A DNA stretch of 11,164 nucleotides from JBBSDV01 sp038240335 (GTDB lineage: Bacteria > Chloroflexota > Dehalococcoidia > DSTF01 > JACRBR01). Below are positions 5,880 through 11,164 of the stretch, piece after piece. A model generated the notes under the pieces. The model made no database searches and had not been told where the DNA came from. It saw only the letters and a program-made list of their open reading frames with translations. Made by a program: the position numbers and the translations under genes. The stretch lies in assembly GCA_038240335.1 (NCBI GenBank), contig JBBSDV010000104.1, positions 1 through 11,164 of the forward strand, read 5' to 3'. The first letter of the stretch is position 1. Each line of letters opens with the position of its first letter.

Positions 5880-6764
5880 TCACCGCAGCGTGCCGGAGGC
5901 GGCGAGCACCGTGTTGTAAAGGAGCATCGTCACCGTCATCGGGCCGACGCCGCCAGGGACGGGCGTGATCGCGCTCGCCTTCTCGGATACGGCCGCGAAA
6001 TCGACATCGCCGACGAGCCGCGTTCCGCTCTTCTTCGTCGCATCCGGGACGCGATTGACACCGACGTCGATCACCACCGCGCCTTCGCGGATCATGTCGG
6101 CCGTGATCGCCTTCGGCTGGCCGATGACGGCGACGACGATGTCGGCCTGGCGAGTGTGCAGCGCAATGTCCGGCGTGCCTGTGTGACACAGGGTGACCGT
6201 CGCGTTCGCGCCCGGCGCTTTCTGCATGAGCAGGCCGGCGAGCGGCTTGCCGACCAGGTTCGAGCGGCCGCAGATGACGACGTGCTTGCCGGCGGGATCA
6301 TTGCCCGACCGCACGAGGAGCTGCTGAACGCCGTGCGGGGTACATGATTTGAGGCCGGCCTCGCCGCGGAACAGGCGGCCGACGTTTACGGGATGTAGCC
6401 CATCGACGTCCTTCTCGACCGCTGTTGCTGACGCGACAACGGACTCGCTGATCTGCGGCGGCAGTGGCATCTGCACGAGGACGCCGTGCCAGCGCGGATC
6501 CGCATTCAGCTCGCCGATGAGCCCGAGCAGCACTTCCTGCGACGTGGAGGCATCGAGCCGAATCGTCTCCGACCGCATGCCCAGCTCCGCCGCGCCCTCC
6601 GTCTTGCCGCGCACGTACGACACGGATCCTGCGTCCTCGCCGACCAGCACAACCGCCAGTCCCGGCTCGACGCCGGACTCCCGCAGCTTCACCACCGACT
6701 GCCGGATCTCCTCGCGGATCTCCTGCGCAATCGCCTTGCCGTCGATGATGGTGGCGGTCGTCAT
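5880..6764 (-). CDS. folD: Bifunctional methylenetetrahydrofolate dehydrogenase/cyclohydrolase FolD
   Basis: This 294-residue cytoplasmic enzyme interconverts 5,10-methylene-, 5,10-methenyl- and 10-formyl-tetrahydrofolate, using NADP in the dehydrogenase step. The active site shows SYVRGK with Tyr50 and the catalytic Lys54, VQMPLPPQI with Gln98, and KDVDG with Asp121. The dinucleotide-binding loop is CGRSNLVGKP (165-174). The signature TPVPGGVGPMT lies at 267-277. Length is normal for the family. The frame is open upstream to 7067, but the true start is the ATG at 6764, which gives the usual MTTATIIDGK opening and has GGAG 11 nt upstream. It heads the minus-strand operon and supplies one-carbon units for purine synthesis and for formylation of initiator tRNA. 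Confidence 0.96.
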   Translation of the reverse strand: MTTATIIDGKAIAQEIREEIRQSVVKLRESGVEPGLAVVLVGEDAGSVSYVRGKTEGAAELGMRSETIRLDASTSQEVLLGLIGELNADPRWHGVLVQMPLPPQISESVVASATAVEKDVDGLHPVNVGRLFRGEAGLKSCTPHGVQQLLVRSGNDPAGKHVVICGRSNLVGKPLAGLLMQKAPGANATVTLCHTGTPDIALHTRQADIVVAVIGQPKAITADMIREGAVVIDVGVNRVPDATKKSGTRLVGDVDFAAVSEKASAITPVPGGVGPMTVTMLLYNTVLAASGTLR

Positions 6765-6803
6765 GGCGTCGATGCTCCGAGCTCGGTGATCGGCTGTGCG
6801 TGC

Positions 6804-6809
6804 ATTGTA
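6804..6809 (-). promoter_or_regulatory. -10 element for the folD operon
   Basis: On the minus strand TACAAT (6809-6804) matches five of six consensus bases. It would start transcription near 6797, about 33 nt before the folD ATG. The expected -35 position (about 6827-6833) holds only ACATCT/AACATC, so the upstream box is weak or activator-dependent. Confidence 0.5.
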
Positions 6810-6911
6810 TCGATGGATTAGATGGTAGATGTTGGAGGGGTCGGAGGTAGCGGCGTCACGAGCCTCGCCTTCCCCGGCCGCGCTGCACTCCCACCCTCCG
6901 CTCCAGCCGCC

Positions 6912-6954
6912 ACGTCCAACCTCGAATCTCAACTCCAACGTCCAACCTCCAACG
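6912..6954. repeat. CCAAC-type direct repeats in the folD-trmD spacer
   Basis: ACGTCCAACCTC occurs at 6912-6923 and again at 6938-6949. CTCCAACG occurs at 6933-6940 and 6947-6954. The whole tract is pyrimidine-rich on the plus strand and ends just before the trmD -10. A purine-rich stretch (about 6815-6846, with GATGGTAGATGTTGGAGG) lies at the other end of the spacer. No coding signal is seen here. Confidence 0.75.
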
Positions 6955-6960
6955 ACCAGA

Positions 6961-6966
6961 TATTCT
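6961..6966 (+). promoter_or_regulatory. Possible -10 element giving a leaderless trmD transcript
   Basis: TATTCT (6961-6966) lies only six bases before the trmD ATG at 6973, so transcription would begin at or next to the start codon. No Shine-Dalgarno sequence precedes this ATG, unlike most other genes in the window. No clear -35 exists at 6938-6943 (ACGTCC). The element rests on one box and its spacing. Confidence 0.4.
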
Positions 6967-6972
6967 GACGCC

Positions 6973-7707
6973 ATGCGGTTCGACATCCTCACGCTGTTCC
7001 CCGACATGCTTGCAGGGCCGTTCGATGCGAGCATCATCGGGCGGGCGCGGCTGGCAGGGCTGCTCAAGATCGCGATCCATAATCCGCGCGACTACACGGA
7101 CGACAAGCATCACGTCGTCGACGACTACGCGTACGGCGGCGGCCCCGGCATGGTGATGAAGCCGGAGCCGCTGTTCGCCTGCGTCGAAGCAGTGCGTGCG
7201 ATGGCGGCGCCGGCAGGCAAGGTGGTGCTGCTCACGCCGCAGGGACGCATGCTGACCCACGATGTCGTCGCCGAGCTTGCCACCGAGCCGCGACTGATTG
7301 TGATCTGCGGTCACTATGAAGGCGTCGACGAACGCGTGCGGGAGTTTCTCGCGGACGACGAGATCAGTATCGGCGACTACGTGCTGTCCGGCGGCGAGCC
7401 GGCGGCGATCGTGCTGGTCGATGCGATCGCGCGCCACCAACCGGGCGTGCTCGGATCCGAGCAGTCGCTCGAGGACGAATCGCACGCGCAGGGATTGCTC
7501 GAGTACCCGCAGTACACGCGGCCGGCCGTCTTTCGCGATATGTCGATACCCGACATCCTGCTTTCCGGCCACCACGCCGAGATCGCGAAGTGGCGACGGC
7601 GCCAGATGGTGCTACGCACGGCGCGTCGCCGCCCGGAGCTCCTCGCGCGAGCGAAGCTGACTCCGGCGGAGCAAGCGCTCGCCGACGAGGAGGGTGCGGC
7701 GGATTAG
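6973..7707 (+). CDS. trmD: tRNA (guanine37-N1)-methyltransferase TrmD
   Basis: The product methylates G37 next to the anticodon of certain tRNAs, which prevents frameshifting. It acts as a cytoplasmic SPOUT-family dimer. The 244 residues begin with the typical MRFDILTLFPDM. Conserved blocks are AYGGGPGMVMKPEP (53-66), TPQGR (88-92), ICGHYEGVDER (111-121) and ISIGDYVLSGGEPA (131-144), the last two forming the S-adenosylmethionine knot. LEDES (166-170) contains the catalytic acid region, and EYPQYTRP (177-184) follows. The frame is open 48 codons upstream, but that part translates the CCAAC repeats and is rejected. Unusually, trmD here lacks its common neighbours rpsP, rimM and rplS in the window. 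It diverges from folD and is followed after 147 nt by tldD. Confidence 0.96.
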   Translation: MRFDILTLFPDMLAGPFDASIIGRARLAGLLKIAIHNPRDYTDDKHHVVDDYAYGGGPGMVMKPEPLFACVEAVRAMAAPAGKVVLLTPQGRMLTHDVVAELATEPRLIVICGHYEGVDERVREFLADDEISIGDYVLSGGEPAAIVLVDAIARHQPGVLGSEQSLEDESHAQGLLEYPQYTRPAVFRDMSIPDILLSGHHAEIAKWRRRQMVLRTARRRPELLARAKLTPAEQALADEEGAAD

Positions 7708-7740
7708 TTGCTCCCCATGAACGCGCGACGCGCTTCGAAT

Positions 7741-7749
7741 TGCTAACCT
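7741..7749 (+). promoter_or_regulatory. Extended -10 candidate for tldD
   Basis: TGCTAACCT (7741-7749) reads as an extended -10 (TG-N-TAACCT), about 105 nt before the tldD ATG. No good -35 is visible. An imperfect hairpin, GAACGCG/CGCGCTTC (7719-7736), lies just upstream and may serve as a weak trmD terminator. If this promoter is not real, tldD is read through from trmD. Confidence 0.3.
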
Positions 7750-7854
7750 TGGCCGATATGGCGAGTCTTTCTGAACAGAGCCGCCGTGTCTCTGAGCGAT
7801 ACGCTGCGTCGGCCGGGGAATAGACGCTGACAAGACGCCGATGGAGTGCGACCG

Positions 7855-9297
7855 ATGAGAGACCTTGCGATGCGCGCGCTCGACACGGCGAAGCAACGCG
7901 GCGCTTCGTACGCCGACGTCCGCATCGTCCGGTTCCGATCGGAGTCGGTCGTCGTCCGCAACAAGAACGTAGAGGGACTGACGGCCGACGAGTCGCTCGG
8001 ATTCGGGGTACGCGTGATCGTCGATGGCTTCTGGGGATTCGCCGCGAGCCACAAGATGACGCTCGATGAGGCCGCAGCAACCGCCGCGGAAGCCGTACGC
8101 GTCGCGAAGGCGTCAGGCAGTGTGCCCGGCCCGTCGGCCGACATCGGGCCACCGCAATCGGTGAGCGGCAGCTACAAGACGCCGGTGGTGCGCGACCCCT
8201 TCACGGTCTCGCTCGACGACAAGATCGCGCTGCTCCTACGCGTCAACGAGACGATGGCGCAGGTGCCAAACATCGTGTCGGCCGAGGGCAACCTGTACTG
8301 CCAGCGCGAAGACAAGATCTTCGCGAGCACGGAAGGCGCGTACATCGAGCAGGAGTTGTACGAGACGGGCTGCGGCATCGAAGTAACCGCGGTGGACGAG
8401 GGCGAGGTGCAAAATCGCTCCTACCCCAACAGCGTCGGGCGCCATCAGGCTACCGAGGGGTGGGAGTTCGTCGAGCGCTACGACCTCCCCGGCAACGCGC
8501 TGCGTGTCGCCGAGGAAGCGTCGGCGCTGCTCCGCGCGAAGTCGATGGCGGCGGGCACGACGACGGTGATTCTCGATGGGAGCCAGGTGGCGCTGCAGAT
8601 CCACGAGTCGTGCGGCCACCCGATCGAGCTAGACCGCGTCCTCGGCACGGAAGCGGCGTTCGCCGGCATGAGCTTCCTGACGACCGATAAGCTCGGCACC
8701 TTCGACTATGGCTCGCGCCATGTGAACATGACCGCCGACGCGACGATCCCGGGCGGCCTAGGTAGTTTCGGCTTCGATGATGAAGGCGTGCCGGCGCAAC
8801 GGACGCCGATCGTGCGTGAGGGCCGGTTCGTCGGCTACCTCACCTCTCGCGAGACGGCGGCAACGCTCGGGCAGCGAAGCAACGGCGCGATGCGCGCATC
8901 CGGCTGGAACCGCATCCCGCTGATCCGCATGACGAACGTCAGCATCGAGCCGGGCGAGTGGACGCTCGCCGACATGATCGCCGACACCGATGACGGCATC
9001 TACATGGAGACCAACCGCAGCTGGAGCATCGACGACAAGCGGCTCAATTTCCAATTCGGTACCGAAGTCGGCCGCGAGATCAAGAACGGCAAGCTGGGCG
9101 ATCTGGTGAAGAACCCGACATATACTGGCATCACGCCACGATTCTGGGGCAGCTGCGACGCCGTCGGGAACCGCGACGAATGGGTCGTCTGGGGCACGCC
9201 GAACTGCGGTAAGGGACAACCTGAGCAGGTGGCTCACACAGGGCACGGCGCGGCACCCGCGCGCTTTCGCGACGTACAAGTAGGATTGATGAAATGA
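7855..9297 (+). CDS. tldD: TldD-type metallopeptidase (TldD/PmbA family)
   Basis: This is a 480-residue member of the TldD/PmbA (U62) peptidase family. In the known heterodimer TldD carries the zinc site and TldE/PmbA is the non-catalytic partner; together they cleave unfolded peptides, for example microcin B17 precursor and CcdA. The zinc motif HESCGH (His250, Glu251, His255) matches HExxxH, and the C-terminal TPNCGKGQ supplies Cys451, the usual third ligand. The N-terminal half begins with RALDTAKQRGASYADVR (7-23), the standard opening of the family. The ATG at 7855 is preferred over the GTG at 7846 because GGAG (7843-7846) lies 8 nt before it. No tldE follows; instead the stop overlaps the ATG of a lipoprotein gene by 4 nt. 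TldE may be elsewhere in the genome, or this form may act alone. Confidence 0.93.
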   Translation: MRDLAMRALDTAKQRGASYADVRIVRFRSESVVVRNKNVEGLTADESLGFGVRVIVDGFWGFAASHKMTLDEAAATAAEAVRVAKASGSVPGPSADIGPPQSVSGSYKTPVVRDPFTVSLDDKIALLLRVNETMAQVPNIVSAEGNLYCQREDKIFASTEGAYIEQELYETGCGIEVTAVDEGEVQNRSYPNSVGRHQATEGWEFVERYDLPGNALRVAEEASALLRAKSMAAGTTTVILDGSQVALQIHESCGHPIELDRVLGTEAAFAGMSFLTTDKLGTFDYGSRHVNMTADATIPGGLGSFGFDDEGVPAQRTPIVREGRFVGYLTSRETAATLGQRSNGAMRASGWNRIPLIRMTNVSIEPGEWTLADMIADTDDGIYMETNRSWSIDDKRLNFQFGTEVGREIKNGKLGDLVKNPTYTGITPRFWGSCDAVGNRDEWVVWGTPNCGKGQPEQVAHTGHGAAPARFRDVQVGLMK

Positions 9298-9734
9298 CAA
9301 CACTGTTCCGCATCGGGATCGGCGCCACGATCGCATTGTCGCTGCTCGCGAGCGCATGCGGCAGCGGCGGCGGTCCGCGAAAAGTGATTGTTAGTCAACG
9401 TGTCTGCGGCAACGTCAAATTCCTCCGCATGAATCTGGGCGAGACAAACCGCTTGATCCTCGATAATCGCGACCACAGCGACGATCAGGCGGGCATGACC
9501 GTGAACGTGACGCGGTTTCCCGTCGTGATCAAGGGCCCGGTGCCCGAAGGCTCGAAGGTGGATGCTCCCTACAGCACGATTCGGCTGCGCGCACAACCCG
9601 GCGAGCAACAATCGGTCGATCTCGAACCGACACTTTCCGGCACCTACAACGGCACCTGCAGCGTCACTATCATCAAGGCGAACGGCTCCGGCCAGCAGGT
9701 TTTGCAGGAAGGGATCTCCTTCGAGCTCAAGTAG
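9294..9734 (+). CDS. Small lipoprotein coupled to tldD, unknown function
   Basis: The 146-residue product begins with a lipoprotein signal peptide: MTTLFR, a hydrophobic core, and the lipobox LASAC with Cys22 as the lipidated residue. A flexible GSGGG linker follows. The mature part (about 31-146) is rich in alternating beta-strand patterns (VTRFPVVIKG, YSTIRLRAQPGEQQSVDLEP) and ends in GTYNGTCSVTII and ISFELK. This resembles a cupredoxin-like or Ig-like sandwich. The normal copper ligand set (His, Cys, His/Met) is not evident. Cys38 and Cys122 could form a disulfide. The gene overlaps tldD by 4 nt (ATGA), so it is almost surely co-translated with it. I do not recognise a named family. No clear terminator follows, only an imperfect GCG-TTCG/CGAA-CGC pairing shortly after the stop. 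Confidence 0.85.
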   Translation: MTTLFRIGIGATIALSLLASACGSGGGPRKVIVSQRVCGNVKFLRMNLGETNRLILDNRDHSDDQAGMTVNVTRFPVVIKGPVPEGSKVDAPYSTIRLRAQPGEQQSVDLEPTLSGTYNGTCSVTIIKANGSGQQVLQEGISFELK

Positions 9735-9880
9735 GGCCGTCCGCGGTTCGCACGCGTCTGCGATCCGAACGCTCGACGACGCCGATCCCTCCGAGACGTT
9801 GCGCCGTGCGCATCGAGCGGGTTCATGACACCGGGGCGTTCGTATCCGCGCATAGCCGCGCGCCAGACGAGCGGTATCCG

Positions 9881-9908
9881 CCGACACCCGGCGGCGGCTC
9901 GCTACAAT
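9881..9908 (+). promoter_or_regulatory. Promoter of the flavin reductase-like gene
   Basis: TACAAT (9903-9908) is a near-consensus -10. CCGACA (9881-9886) lies 16 nt upstream and matches four of six -35 bases. Transcription would start near 9915, about 30 nt before the ATG at 9946, which follows AAGGAGAGG (9935-9943), a strong ribosome binding site. The rest of 9735-9880 shows no gene. Confidence 0.6.
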
Positions 9909-9945
9909 CGATCGCCGAACGCGCGCGACGCCGCAAGGAGAGGAC

Positions 9946-10458
9946 ATGCCCGAAGACGCGGCGACGCCCGCCCTCGATATGATGAACTACGGGATGTACG
10001 TAGTCGGCTCGCGCGGCCTGATGGGTCTGAATGTGATGGCCGCACACTGGCTGATGCAGGTGTCGTTCAAGCCGCGCATGGTCGCGCTCTCGCTCGAGAA
10101 TGACGCGCGCACGCTGGCAAACATCCGTGAGACACGCGTCTTCAGCGTCAATGTCATGGGCGAAGACAGCCGCGAGTTGATCGCGTCGTTCCTCCAGCCG
10201 GCGAATCCGGCGAAGGTCATTGGCCGCGATACGAGTGCGAGCGGCATCGTCGACAAGCTTGCCGGCGTCCCCCACAGAGCGATGTCGACCGGATGCCCGG
10301 TGCTGAAAGACGCTCTCGCGTGGTTTGAGTGCGAAGTCGAGGGCGGCTTGCCGACCGGTGACCATACCCTAGTCGTCGCCCGGATCACCGACGGCGGTCA
10401 GATCAACACAGGGCGGCCGTTGCGCGACGATGATCTCGGCTGGACGTATTCGGGATGA
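9946..10458 (+). CDS. Flavin reductase-like FMN-binding protein
   Basis: The 170-residue product belongs to the flavin reductase-like / flavoredoxin split-barrel family, which binds FMN and reduces flavin or passes electrons in the cytoplasm. Family marks are MNYGMYVVGS (13-22), NVMAAHWLMQVSFKP (29-43) in the flavin-phosphate region, MVALSLENDARTLANIRET (45-63), FSVNVM (66-71) and GDHTLVVARI (138-147), the strand carrying the conserved His. GCPVLKDALAWFECEV (116-131) is the typical mid-domain segment. Length is normal for a single domain. It has its own promoter and no partner oxygenase nearby, so its electron acceptor cannot be inferred. Confidence 0.88.
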   Translation: MPEDAATPALDMMNYGMYVVGSRGLMGLNVMAAHWLMQVSFKPRMVALSLENDARTLANIRETRVFSVNVMGEDSRELIASFLQPANPAKVIGRDTSASGIVDKLAGVPHRAMSTGCPVLKDALAWFECEVEGGLPTGDHTLVVARITDGGQINTGRPLRDDDLGWTYSG

Positions 10459-10587
10459 GACGGCTGCCGCCTGAGATTTGATATCGCGCCCGCCTCTCGG
10501 AGTGGGTGCCGGGCTGTCGCGGGACTGCATGATCTATTGAACCCCGCTTAGCACCTACTTAACAACCATTCGCATAGAGTGAGCATA

Positions 10588-10690
10588 AGGAATCGGCCGG
10601 GACATGCTCCCCCGTCTCGGACGGTTCCTGAAACATTCAGACCGGGTCGCACCAATCCCCGCAGGGAGTGCGATCCGGTCTTCTTGTTGC
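10588..10690 (+). ncRNA. Candidate structured small RNA or 3' UTR
   Basis: AGGAATCG (10588-10595) pairs with CGGTTCCT (10622-10629), eight pairs including one U-G wobble. Inside it GGGA/TCCC (10599-10602, 10608-10611) can form a small stem. Ten bases later comes the terminator hairpin at 10639. Two hairpins ending in a T-rich tail, with no gene between them, is the layout of an independent small RNA. It equally fits the end of the flavin reductase transcript, 180 nt past its stop. No known RNA family is recognised. Confidence 0.3.
10639..10690 (+). terminator. Rho-independent terminator
   Basis: AGACCGGGTCGCAC (10639-10652) pairs with GTGCGATCCGGTCT (10668-10681) over 14 positions with one G-U wobble. 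A nested TCCC/GGGA stem (10656-10659, 10664-10667) closes a CGCA tetraloop. The tail TTCTTGTTG follows at once, which orients it to the plus strand. It terminates either the flavin reductase transcript or a separate small RNA. Confidence 0.75.
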
Positions 10691-10724
10691 TGTGCGGGCG
10701 TCGTGAAAGCCCTGGACAATCCCG

Positions 10725-10752
10725 TATTTAAACTGTCGGCACCGATCGACAA
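10725..10752 (-). promoter_or_regulatory. Minus-strand promoter candidate in the gene-free region
   Basis: On the minus strand TTGTCG (10752-10747) is followed after 16 nt by TAAATA (10730-10725). A transcript would run from about 10718 into the terminator hairpin and then antisense to the flavin reductase gene. No minus-strand gene is found downstream, so the role is unclear. Confidence 0.3.
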
Positions 10753-10871
10753 TGAACCCAGAGTAGTCTCGCCCGCGGCATAGCGCGACCGCGCCGCAGG
10801 CAGACGGGACTGCCACACAACCGACAGCCGCTGGTGCGCCAGCGATCACCGAGGCGTTAGTGCTTCGGCGC

Positions 10872-10877
10872 TAGAGT
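10872..10877 (+). promoter_or_regulatory. -10 candidate for the DUF2171 gene
   Basis: TAGAGT (10872-10877), preceded by GC, lies 32 nt before the ATG at 10910. No good -35 is seen. Similar GCTANNNT octamers precede tldD (GCTAACCT) and the flavin reductase gene (GCTACAAT), which makes it a plausible local -10. Confidence 0.35.
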
Positions 10878-10909
10878 GAGATCGTACGGTGACAAGCAAA
10901 GGAGAGTGG

Positions 10910-11155
10910 ATGATGGATACAGACAAGATCAAAGCAGACATGCCGGTGGTTTGTTCGAATAACCAGCAATTCGCGAGCGTCGATCACCTCGATGGCGGCG
11001 ACACCATCAAGCTGAAGAAGGACCAGAGTGGCCAGCACCACTGGATCCCGACGAGTTGGGTGAAGACCATCGACGACAAGGTGCACGTCGACCGGCCCGG
11101 CGATCAGGCGATGCGCGAGTGGATGACCAGTCCGCCCGCCGGGGTCACCTCTTAA
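10910..11155 (+). CDS. DUF2171 domain protein
   Basis: The 81-residue product matches the DUF2171 pattern. KADMPVVCSNNQQFASVD (8-25) sets out a first beta pair and DTIKLKKDQSGQHHWIP (31-47) a second with the characteristic GQHHWIP. SWVKTIDDKVHVDRP (49-63) completes a small PRC-barrel-like fold. DUF2171 has no established biochemical role; members are often found near stress or surface-associated genes. The strong AAAGGAG (10898-10904) lies 5 nt before the ATG at 10910 and 8 nt before a second ATG at 10913, so either may be used. The frame opens earlier at 10889 with GTG, but that codon precedes the ribosome binding site. The stop TAA lies 9 nt before the window end. Confidence 0.88.
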   Translation: MMDTDKIKADMPVVCSNNQQFASVDHLDGGDTIKLKKDQSGQHHWIPTSWVKTIDDKVHVDRPGDQAMREWMTSPPAGVTS

Positions 11156-11164
11156 TCGAACGCC

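Larger units (their letters stand above)
10459..10909. other. Gene-free region of 450 nt between the flavin reductase and DUF2171 genes
   Basis: No supported gene lies here. A 59-codon ATG frame at 10604-10783 is crossed by a strong terminator hairpin and lacks a close ribosome binding site. The region contains two consecutive hairpins (10588-10629 and 10639-10681), a minus-strand promoter candidate (10725-10752) and a -10 element for the next gene (10872-10877). The AT-richer patch 10535-10590 could hold a plus-strand promoter, for example TTGAAC at 10537 with the weak TAACAA at 10560. Confidence 0.6.

Noticed and set aside
6765..7067. Upstream extension of the folD frame across the divergent spacer and into trmD
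   Set aside because: It translates repeat DNA and the antisense of trmD; FolD starts normally at 6764.
10604..10783. 59-codon plus-strand ORF beginning MLPRLGRFLK
   Set aside because: It contains a strong Rho-independent terminator hairpin and has no ribosome binding site at a useful distance.
1..11164. CRISPR arrays, tRNA or rRNA genes, insertion sequences, phage genes
   Set aside because: No regularly spaced repeats of suitable length, no tRNA-like T-arm sequences with a fitting acceptor stem, and no transposase or phage protein motifs were found.

Overview
The window looks like ordinary chromosomal DNA from a GC-rich, free-living bacterium. There are no mobile elements, phage genes, CRISPR arrays, rRNA or tRNA. 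A GuaB3-type IMP dehydrogenase-related protein, a prmA-rsmE pair, a DUF2171 protein, a TldD-type peptidase and a secreted SGNH hydrolase with an actinobacterial or chloroflexal flavour suggest a terrestrial Chloroflexota (possibly Dehalococcoidia-related) or a deep actinobacterial lineage. This placement is inference; no phylogenetic marker in the window settles it.

Layout. Positions 1-855 (minus) hold most of guaB3, cut by the window edge. A gene-free stretch of about 700 nt follows, carrying a minus-strand promoter candidate for guaB3, inverted repeats and a good plus-strand promoter. That promoter serves a secreted SGNH/GDSL hydrolase (1567-2628), which ends in a strong hairpin. A 290-nt gap contains short tandem repeats and a perfect 14-bp palindrome. 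From 6764 down to 2916, six minus-strand genes form a compact operon: folD, a newly proposed 50-residue ORF, a TDG-like DNA glycosylase, a zinc-ribbon membrane protein, prmA and rsmE. The last three junctions overlap by 1-4 nt, so these genes are probably translationally coupled.

On the plus strand, trmD (6973-7707) diverges from folD across a 208-nt spacer rich in CCAAC-type repeats. It may be read from a leaderless transcript. Next come tldD (7855-9297) and, overlapping it by 4 nt, a small lipoprotein. A flavin reductase-like protein (9946-10458) follows, then a 450-nt gene-free region with a structured, terminator-ended segment, and finally a DUF2171 protein (10910-11155).

How the genes fit together: the folD operon links one-carbon folate metabolism, repair of deaminated bases and modification of the translation apparatus (L11 methylation by PrmA, 16S rRNA methylation by RsmE). 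trmD, encoding a tRNA G37 methyltransferase, lies just across the divergent promoter region. I see no clear new defence or mobile system. The least explained items are the 50-residue ORF and the zinc-ribbon membrane protein in the folD operon, the pairing of tldD with a lipoprotein instead of tldE, and the structured intergenic segment around 10588-10690.
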